From NCBI GenBank assembly GCA_013433145.1, contig CM024173.1, forward strand, positions 11,924,322 to 11,988,321: 64,000 nt of DNA, read 5' to 3'. This DNA comes from Ascaris suum (Eukaryota > Nematoda > Chromadorea > Rhabditida > Ascarididae). The translations under genes and the position numbers were made by a program. This document shows, in pieces, positions 51,497 through 64,000 of this stretch. Within the stretch, counting starts at the first letter, position 1, and every line of letters begins with the position of its first letter. Below the pieces are notes generated by a model that worked only from the letters and a program-made list of their open reading frames with translations, was not told the origin of the DNA and ran no database searches.

Positions 51497-54471
51497 AGAT
51501 CATCGATCGTTTGCCGTGAAAATGCCAATTCCAACGAGAGCCACTCGCATTGTTATTACTGCTCCGTAAAACGGCACTATTCATTCCCATCAATGATGGC
51601 TGGCATATCATATGTTTATAGGCATCACATATAAAGCATTTTCGAAAGGTGATCGAAAAAAAGGGAAAGCGGGAGGCGAGAGAAGAAACCGAAGTAAATA
51701 GGCAGCTCAGAGAAGGCAATAGCCTAATGGGAAGAGCTTGAATGAGAAAGTAAAATTTGAAACGATGCGCAGAGAAGCAAAGCTCAGCAGCTTCAATACA
51801 ATTGTTTGAAGTCTATATAGTCAAGTTTTAATATTTATTTTCTCTGCCAAGATAGCGAAGAAAAATATCCTACTGCAGTTTAAAAAAAAAAATTTTACTA
51901 GTAGGCTTATGCTTGGAATGTGACATGACGATACGAAAATTTGACAGCAAAAAATGATTACTTTCAACTATTGGAAAGTTCTATTTATTATTTAGTTTTC
52001 ATTTTTGAAAACTACAATAGAATTAATGATTAGTCATTTAACAATTTTTCTTTTCAAAGATTTTCTGCATCCAAAACATTTGAAAGAACCTATTTGAAGA
52101 AGCAAATAAAAACCTGTCGCAATAGTGGCTCGATTTTTCTCAATTAAACACGATTGCGGCCCGAAATATATTATGTGAGGGCTATAAACGTGAGCCGCAT
52201 TTCATTCACTTTTTGTCTCAGAGGCAAGAAATAATGTTTTAGTAGTTTATTTTTTTTCGTCATTTTATTTGTCCAGGAGTAACCTCATCAATTGAATAAG
52301 GCTAAACTTAAATGTAATAGAACGAGTTTTAACTAATTAATTTGTGGGATTGTCAAGTTCATTATATTGCAGAAGATCGCCCATTTACAGAAAGTTGAGC
52401 AATTTAATTACATTTAATTGAGTAATTGATACACAGTAATATATGTCTAATTCCTTCTCTTAAAAACCTTAAGGCTCTATCGAAAGAGTTTTCTATAAAA
52501 CGCCTGTATTTTTGAATCAATGACGGATTGATAGGATGCACATATAATGAAATTTTTTAAAAAAATCAGCTGAGTGAAATGACGAAGAATATAAGCGTTG
52601 GAGTGAGCATCGGAGGAGTGGGAGCAAAATATGAGCGCCGAAGTGGAGAGGGCGTGCCTCATCCACATTTCGACTAAAGATCATTGCTTGCATTATAGGC
52701 AACTAGTTAGGATTGCTTTCATGACTCAATAGTATATGAAAAGTGATTGCGAGAAAAATCTATAAAAAGCGCTTTTTTTTTTCTTGAAATAAACGAAAAT
52801 ATATTCGCATGTTATATTTGTTGATTACTTTAGGTAATTATATTTGTAAATATTAAAAAAAAAACACATCTATAAAATTAGCCTATTCGAATTTGTTGAG
52901 AAATCGTTAAGCCGAAATTTATAAAAACCAATGAATTATAGAAAATATATTACTTCTTTGCAGGCTATTTGCAACTGATGTGAAATGAAACGATTTCTAA
53001 TATAGAGGAAAGATATATCAGAATTAAGGAAGGTCTAACAAGAAAATTCACTAGTATGACCATTAAGCCTATCTATGAGAATAATTTATAGAATTTTGAT
53101 AGAGTTACTGTATACGGATGTCAATTGTTTACCAAATTGTATTATTCGTCACTTCAAAGACTTAAAAAATTACAGAATTACTTCAGTGATTCTCAAAAAA
53201 ATGGCCTATTAAGCGCCTAACGATGCAGTAAACTTCTATCGAAATTCTTCAATGCCTTCGTATGATTCAATTTAAGCAGCTCACTTATTCAATTCACGAA
53301 AAAGTGGGATTTTAGAAGTATTTCTTGTCATCATTTAGGATCGACTTTTTTTTTCTTCAGTCCAAGGCTAACGTACCAAATTTATGTGAAGTCAACTAAT
53401 ACTTCATAGAATTTCGACCAATATGACAAAATTATATTTTATAGACTGCTTAGTAGATCTTCATTTTATCAATGAAGCCACAATGAATAGATGTGGAACA
53501 ATTCAGAAAGTATTTCATTCAAATGTTTCCACATATAATTCTAATACTAAAAATACATGCAAAAATAGGCACATACAAGGCAATCCAATGTGTTGAGATA
53601 TGTTGCGATCATTGGTATTGCATTGCATATTGCAATTGAGCGAATTTTTCCATTGCAAAATTAGCTATATGAAGCTATAAACTGCTCTAATGTATCCACT
53701 CAATTCGATCATAAAATAAATCTCTGCATAAAGATAAAAGTAACTATTTTTTGAGCATTTCCTTCTAATAATTCTTAATTTGAAATTTAGTTGAAAAACA
53801 ATTATTCTTTTTTTTCAAGAAATCGAAATTTTTGAAAAAACAATCAAAGAATATCGACAAAAAAAAACAGCCAAGAAAAATAAAATTTCTAAATCGATCT
53901 TTTCTTGAAGAAAAACAAAAAAAGAATAAAACTGCAATCATTTCACATAGATATCAAAGCATTAGTAATAAATAGTGACAGGATTGCAATAGTGGATCTC
54001 CTACGGCACCATACATTCATCAAGTGGACGAAAGAACACTGTTACGTCGATTCGGAAAATGACGATATTTATGATGTACGTTTCGATGTGTTCTCTGATT
54101 GATGAACGCAATAAAGATCAAATTTTGATGGGTATGGCATATGAAATATATAAACAAATTTATTACACTTAAAATATTGAGAAATATTAATACTAAGGGT
54201 ATGTTTTCGAGAAGTAATTAAGACAACACCAAAACATAAAGGTATTTGATAAGAACTCATAATAGTGCCATCATAAATTTTACTGATAATTTCAATTATT
54301 TATCTACTTAGAAACATATAAGAGTGGTTGAGCATAAATGGCAAAAAAGAGCAAAACTCTCAGCAATTTTGATGTTCTCTGCAAACATGAGATGAAAAAA
54401 AAATAATTTGACCTGTGAAAATAAATATACATGATAAATCAGTGCTGAACTCTACTTTTTAAAGAAATTTG

Positions 54472-58120
<3,649 letters not shown>

Positions 58121-58788
58121 TCCAGGATTTACACATATCAGGCTTCCACGGTTTAGACATATCAACATTTCAGTGGGATGAAATTGAGATGTTGAAGAGT
58201 GTTCTTGAAAGAAATATGCGGCGCTCTAAAGGTGGTCTAAAGTAATGGTTGATAGGAAAACAAGACTACCGGTCGCCTATATTTTCTGAATTAATGCGAC
58301 ACATCTCTGGAAATAGTCACTAAAATTTGGAAAATGTTTTAATTCTGCTCAATTAATTCGAAGTTATTTCACGTCTATTTCTTAGTAAAATCGTTCCTTT
58401 TTTTTGCTATTCAAACTTTGTTTACGTCTGAATGAAAAAGATTAGGTATCGAAGGGTTAATACTCATCAAAAGCATGACAGCCTAAAGCACTGGATGATT
58501 CGATAAGGCTTTCAAGTTTCTTTTAAGCAGTTTTAGAGGTAGATTGGGACACCTATATGTTGGCAGACTGGGTTTGCGAGGCTTCTTACATATGAGGATC
58601 TAGTTCACATCACTCCCACCAAGGTTAGGTTGTAAAAGTCATTTAACTCATAGAGGTATTAACAACTATAGTAGCAGAACAATTAGAAAAAAAAAACACT
58701 TACTATTTATCGTCTGAAGATTTTTTTGATGGAAGTATTAACGAAATAGAAAAGATAATTGCAGAAAAAGATCGATAAGAGAGGGGAA

Positions 58789-61700
58789 ATGAGGAAACAA
58801 ACTCACGTGATGGACGAATCGACTAGTGAAATAAAAGGTTTGGACGGTCGCGAGGAAAGTAATCAACATAGGCATCAAGTAAAGAGCCTTGCAGATTTCG
58901 GTTATCATTTCGATAAAGATGGCGTTATGAGAGATAAGGTAATGCATCTTTTTGAGCATACAGCAAACTACTAGTAGAAGGCTATGAGGATGGGGGAAGA
59001 CAATACTCTATGTCCTGTGGGATTCAATATCCTACAGGGCTCGGTCGTTTTCGAGGTTCTTTTTCTTTCTTCTATAAGGTTCTTTTTCTTTCTTGTTGTC
59101 GCATTTTACATTGGTGCCAAAGCGAATACTTTAAGCTGTATTATGGTAACTAGGTCAGCGTTTTTTGGCAATCATTATAGTTGTTTTCCACTTCTAGTTC
59201 ACGATCTGTGTAAAGATGGAGTTGGCAATGTGCAATCATCCACTCATCTGTACTATCTATGGTTAATCCATCCATTTGACCTGCTTCCTCACTTGCCGTG
59301 CAACGGCTTCTTGCATACTGCAGAACGAAAAGCAGCTCAAAGAGTTTCGTTGCGAAAGTTTGTTGGGAGGCACATCGTTTTCCCATAATATACTTACCCT
59401 TTTTTGCCTGTGTGGATAGGAAGGTGAAGTATGATCTTCCCTCAATTTTAAGCTTCCTTCCCCAACTGTTCGATCAGTAAGAACACTTCCAGTGAAAGTT
59501 TCGAAAATGGAAGCCCACTCGTCATTATAGTAAGGAAACCATTTGAAGTCATTATTCAACTATGGGATAGGGAAGATGAGATTATATGAAAAGGGATGAT
59601 AAAAAACATTTCCGTTCCACTCCTTTGGCAATCACAAATTATGTAATTTGAAAGTAAAGATGAACCGCCGTACGTTCTTCTTTCCCCTTTTTTTCCTCAA
59701 ACGACCTGAGGAAGAAATTTGGCTGAATAATCGTTTTAATTCTTCGTTAGTTGATACGTTTGGACAATATTGTGATTGGAAATTTCAACAGCTACATAAT
59801 ATATCCTAAAGACACTGTAAACTTCGTTGCATGAAGTTAACGTATCATTTGTAAAAGATGTAGATGATAGACTTTGAGCTTGTCTTTCGATCTGATAGAT
59901 GTCAATAGACGCAAATGTATTTTTATTTTTTTTTTGACAGGCATAAAGATCGGAGTCTTAAATAGGAACAATTTTCGGACGCAAATCTTCTGCTTGTAAA
60001 GACTTGTAAAGATTAGAAATCGTCCCCTCTTGAAAAGAAGTTCTCCAATACGGTCCACCTGTCGAATTAGCCAATCTTCTCAATGAAGCTTAAGTGAGAG
60101 GTTTCTTCAGACGCATCGAAAATCTCATAACGTAGCATGTTCAGGCCACAAAATCGGACATTAATCTCGTTCAGAAATTTTAAACAACAACGCGAGAGTG
60201 TTCTGCGTGAAGAAAAGATAGAATATGAATATTTGGAGTCTCACTTATCGCATCAAGGAATTCGATAGATTTTCAATAAAGAATCGAATAATTTCTAATA
60301 TATTCTAATGTTGGTCGAAACGAACGCACATATAAATTCTCCTATAAAAGATTCATTTTTAATTGCAATATACTATCCGATAGCTAGTGTAAAACGCAAC
60401 TTGATCCCTCATGAAGAAAATTCAACTCATTAAGCAAACTCAATTGCCTATAACTCGCTTGCTTATCAGTGGATCAAGTTGAAAATCGGTTATCTCGTAT
60501 TGTGAATAATGCCTGTTATGTTAGATAATTCTAGTTTCCCGATTTTTATCATCCGCAATATCAGTCCACTCAGCAGATACCGCTTCCAACACTCATAGAT
60601 AGTACCTACTTCCTTATCCCTCCCCTTCCACGCTGATGCGAATTTATGAAAACACATGAAAGCGTTAATATGCATGCTTCGCCTTGATTGTAGGCATTCG
60701 TTTCGAGGATCATGATGCATTTTCCCCGTCCGCCCAATTTTTAGTTCCTGTGCATGTTTCTTTTCTCGAGAGAGTCGGGTAGAGTTCTCAAGCGAGCATA
60801 ATCTATGATGCACCAAAATAATTCAGCTAGATAATCTTAGTTTTAGCATCCGTTATGTCAATCCACTCGGCAGATTTGCTAAATCATGAGGAAATTTTCT
60901 CATTCTCACTAATCAGTAGGACGGGACCGAAGTGATGCGAATGCATAAGCGCAGTGGTTTACATTTAAGCATCCTCAGACTACAGTGTACCATATAAGCG
61001 CTATTTGTGTTCCTGATGATACGTATAAAACCATTATGTGTTTGTATGTTTTTTTTTCCAATTATGTACCTATACACCTTCATAATTAATAAAAAATATC
61101 CTACTACATATTGCATTTTGGAAAAAGAAAACTCGGTTGATCTTATCGAGTTTGCGGGTGTTCTGTCTCTTTCTTTTTTATCGTCTTTCTTCCCAGTTTT
61201 GCTTCAGTAGCTTACTTTCAAGTTGCATTATTCGGCTGTGCGTAGTGCGTTTTATCTTTCAACGGGAGAAAGGATGGAACTACTGCAGGAAATTTTCGCA
61301 TCCATGATTGCCGAAAAATAAGATTCTTGTCGTCATATGGTATTTATCAAAGAGGGTATTTCGATGCAAATTGCTACTTCCGGTTTTCCGGGATATACTT
61401 ATAATATGCCTTAAAACATCGAACAACAAGCACTTTTAAAAAGTGTATACGTGTGTCTCTAGAAAAAATTTAAAAACATCGGAATTTATGAAGCTAATAA
61501 AACGAAAGGAATAAACCTCTAAAGATTTATTATGTACATAATTGCAGGATGGTAAGCAATTTGTATTTACCGATCAACAAACCTACGAGGCAATTGGTGA
61601 AGCAGTAACGGAAGAGATATACAATATACTCGAACGAGCACCATATAATCTTTGCAAAACTCATGTAACCAACTTTCCTTTCATTCAAAACGTTAAGTTG

Positions 61701-63292
61701 TGGGTTTTTTTTTTTTTTTTTTTTTTTTATTTTCAGCGGAAAGAGGGAGAAAGTGATCAAAGAAACGACCACAGTTCTTTTGCTTAAATCGGACCGCAAT
61801 CCCTTATCGAGAATGGCTTGGTTATACTTCCTCAGAGATAGTGAGTTAGCATGAAACCATCTGTTCACCATAATTTTTACACAACTATGTGTGAAGCATC
61901 CAGTATCTTCAGTACATCGCAGAAGTTTTCAAAGCGTATTGGAGTGGTTTTTGATCGATGTAATGGCGCTTAAAAAGTTACCTACCAGGTGTATCTGTAG
62001 TGTTATGCCAGTAGCCTTATAACCAATATAATGTGATTCCAATCTCGAACCGTGCTCTTAACAAAGTAAGTTTGGAGTTCCCATCCACTTTAAACTAATG
62101 GACATAGTAGCGCGCCTTTCCGCTTTGATTCCAAATCGCAGCACTGTTTCGCTTCGATAGCTTAACGAACAGCTCGATTAGCGTATTAGCCGCTAGATAT
62201 TGAGGTAAAAGAAACGCATATCCCACAAGTCACTCACCTTACTATGATCCGTTGTTTTGTTTTTTTTTTCCTCAGTTAAGCAGTGGGTAAGAACTGGAAC
62301 TGTTCCTGCACGGATCTTTTCGAGAACTGAAGAGCCGAATATAAGGCTCAGAAAATATAAGGGGAAGAAGGCTGTTTTGACTTGGATCGTTTTGGAGTTC
62401 TCAAAAAACCATCTGAAGTTTCATTGCTTGTATCAGTCTTGCAGTTTCGATCCTTTTTTCTAGTCCTTCGACGAATCAGTGTTATTTATGAGATTGCTTC
62501 ACCATTTACTTTACTTTCACAATCTCAGTTGGCTTACTGTTCGATTGTTTATGAAGTAATTTCGTCCTTTTCAATAGTTATAGTAGAAACAATAGTAGAA
62601 GTACTTGTTATGTGAAACGGAATATCTTTAAAGGAATTTTTATTGTAAGAATTTCATATTTTAGTCGATCATATTTCATATTATATGCATTTTTCTGATC
62701 AACAATTTCTCCGGAGAAAAAATACGATGGGTATAAACATAAATCGAGGTAATAGCTGACGCATTTTTGTGTAGGCCCGCATAGACATAAACAATTACAA
62801 AATCAGACACAACATTTCCGACTGTCATATAAGTTTGCAATTGCATTTTAACTGTAAGCAGCCATTTTTTTAATAAACTTAAATCACAGTATATCAGTCA
62901 TAGCTAACGATCATCAAACGTTTTTCATGATATGAGAAAAGAAATATTTCATCAAAAAAATTGTTTTATGCAAATAACCATGGGAATGCTTATTTCATTC
63001 CGTTGGTTATTTTAAATAGCTTATTTGATTCTGTTATTCTTATTAAATTTCATTCGCTATTTTTGGTTGTTACGAAAATTTCTTGCTAACTTTAAGTCTT
63101 CATTGAATAATGCTCGCTCACTTATTTGCATAATTTTGCTATGCATTGTGAGCATGATAAGTTGTAGATGAAGCATAAGTGAAGGAGTACGATCTACTCT
63201 TGCGATTATTATGTCCTTGTTTCATTGACGAGTATATTGCCATCCGTGTTATGCGAATGCCTTAGTTGCATTGGCTGACGGTCGTAATTTTA

Positions 63293-63335
<43 letters not shown>

Positions 63336-63636
63336 TCACATGTGTCAGTAATACGCATTTTTTTAGTTTGGTACCGCATGCAACGATGACGAGAACAGCT
63401 TCATATTTCATACGAAAGATTTCGATAAAAAGGAGTATATGGTGGTTTTGATACATGGTCGAGGAGTTGTTCGAGCTGGACAGTGGGCAAGGAGATTGAT
63501 CATGAATGAAAGTCTAGATCGTGGCTCACAGTTGCCATATTTACGTGAATGCAGCAAACGCGGATGGGGGGTATTGGTGATGAATACAAATCACAATACG
63601 TTCATCGATAGGGATGGACGTCAGCGAACTTTCGAG
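58789..63636 (+). CDS. FAM172A: FAM172A / ARB2A family protein, 5' part
   Basis: Three phase-0 exons, 58789-58938, 61548-61664 and 63367-63636, give the first 179 residues; the gene runs off the right edge. Family similarity seen: KSLADFGYHFDKDGVMRDK then DGKQFVFTDQQTYEAIGEAV (the start of the ARB2 fold), and the highly conserved VLIHGRGVVRAGQWARR (about residues 116-132) followed by IMNESLDRGSQLPYL and WGVLVMNTN. The fold is an alpha/beta-hydrolase relative. The catalytic-type Ser segment (HSYGG in vertebrates) would be in later exons outside the window. Vertebrate FAM172A is linked to Argonaute and chromatin-coupled splicing control. The start at 58789 follows a TTGCAG acceptor at 58759-58764 that may take a spliced leader; a second ATG at 58810 is possible. 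Exon 3 ends at a weak GTTGGC donor. Confidence 0.87.
59150..59559 (-). CDS. candidate two-exon nested gene in FAM172A intron 1
   Basis: On the minus strand, exon 59559-59398 (54 codons, LNNDFKWFPYYNDEWASIFE...PHRQKR) ends at a textbook AGG/GTAAGT donor. It is followed by an 80-base intron ending TTCTGCAG and by exon 59317-59150 (55 codons to TAG, YARSRCTASEEAGQMDGLTI...). Both frames are open, the join is phase 0, and both sides look coding. An acceptor (TATCCCATAG) precedes the first, so it is not the first exon. A small exon about 59650-59710 reading SFEEKKGKEERTA, phase 0 at its donor, could precede it. No start codon was fixed and I recognise no domain. It may be a nested gene, an old gene piece or a chance set. 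Confidence 0.4.
60510..60960 (-). repeat. diverged direct duplication with conserved frame
   Basis: Plus-strand 60521-60640 and 60829-60945 share ordered words: AGATAAT, ATCATCCG or GCATCCG, CAGTCCACTCAGCAGAT or CAATCCACTCGGCAGAT, and TGATGCGAAT. On the minus strand both copies read SAEWxDIxDxK...II followed by a stop, so protein sequence is better kept than DNA. The first copy sits beside a long coding-like minus frame at 60600-60816 (LSREKKHAQELKIGRTGKMH). Confidence 0.4.
62270..62615 (+). other. coding-like fragment in FAM172A intron 2
   Basis: After a strong poly-T acceptor (TTTTTTTTCCTCAG) the plus strand reads KQWVRTGTVPARIFSRTEEP in one frame. A second frame, starting at 62382, continues with DRFGVLKKPSEV to a stop at 62615. 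It does not fit between FAM172A exons, because the exon 2 to exon 3 join is already complete against the family. It may be a transposon or pseudogene remnant. Confidence 0.25.
63295..63334. repeat. (TA)n microsatellite, 40 bp
   Basis: Short TA array just upstream of FAM172A exon 3. Confidence 0.95.
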
Positions 63637-64000
63637 GTTGGCACCTCATATTGCAAAGTTTTGTTTTATTTAACGAACCTTTTGCCAAAAAAAAAATTTT
63701 AATATGATTTTTCTATAGGCTTCTAATGAAGTAAATGGAATAAAGGAAAGAAAAAGTATTAAGCTGTTGAACTAAACGAGATCTTTTCATTAAACCATAT
63801 TTATGGCGTTGGGGGAGGGGGGGGGGGGAAGGAGGAAGTGGAGGAAGAGCACTTTCTTGGATATGAACAGGCACTTGTTTGCTTTCTTCCAGTCTTGTCA
63901 GGAACCCTTGTGTATGTGGTAGAATCGGATGTAATTGACTTTCACGTTGAACATAACATTCAAAGAGGGTAGGGCAATTGCTGGTATCATTCCGCCACAG
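63637..64000 (+). other. FAM172A: right-edge intron of FAM172A
   Basis: AT-rich with a G run (63811-63828). A CTTCCAG at about 63888-63894 could be an acceptor, but the sequence after it does not continue the FAM172A family, so the next exon lies outside the window. Confidence 0.5.

Noticed and set aside
61735..61860. Extra FAM172A exon after the poly-T acceptor
   Set aside because: Joining exon 2 directly to exon 3 matches the family in length and phase; this piece would break the alignment and has no good donor.

Overview
The window is eukaryotic, AT-rich, intron-rich DNA and very probably from a nematode. The evidence is the U-rich TTTTCAG-type splice acceptors, small exons in long AT-rich introns, many long (TA)n arrays, and five conserved metazoan genes whose reading frames I could join exon by exon with matching splice phases. 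The PEPCK protein looks like nematode PEPCK to me (recognition from memory, no search run). The species cannot be fixed from the sequence alone.

Layout. (1) 1-2025: mostly non-coding, with one exon-like frame (764-985) of unknown family. (2) 2026-6008, plus: FAHD1 (acylpyruvase/oxaloacetate decarboxylase), three exons, 236 aa. (3) 6985-9550: debris with LTR-promoter-like and pol-end-like pieces and a lone open fragment. (4) 11173-18360, minus: a SIAH-type RING E3 ubiquitin ligase, six exons, 325 aa, with a possible extra in-frame cassette exon. Decayed retroelement-like frames lie on the opposite strand around its first exon. (5) 23766-28773, minus: glycine C-acetyltransferase (2-amino-3-ketobutyrate CoA ligase), nine exons, 413 aa. 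(6) 28774-36487: long intergenic stretch with a 354-bp solo LTR flanked by a 4-bp duplication, a diverged tandem duplication, a perfect 17-bp hairpin, and unassigned open fragments. (7) 36488-48332, minus: GTP-type phosphoenolpyruvate carboxykinase, twelve exons, about 646 aa, with one apparent missing base in exon 9. (8) 48333-58788: gene-poor. (9) 58789 to the right edge, plus: 5' part of a FAM172A/ARB2A-family gene. A small two-exon minus-strand candidate gene is nested in its first intron.

Three of the five genes act in central carbon or amino-acid metabolism. FAHD1 and PEPCK both use oxaloacetate, and GCAT converts the threonine-derived 2-amino-3-ketobutyrate to glycine and acetyl-CoA. 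The distances (over 7 kb between GCAT and PEPCK) and mixed strands argue against an operon.

The observations most worth checking are the PEPCK frameshift, a two-copy tRNA-like (SINE-like) repeat in the GCAT and PEPCK introns, the solo LTR, the optional SIAH exon, and the nested gene in the FAM172A intron. I found no CRISPR array, rRNA, intact tRNA gene or bacterial-type operon.
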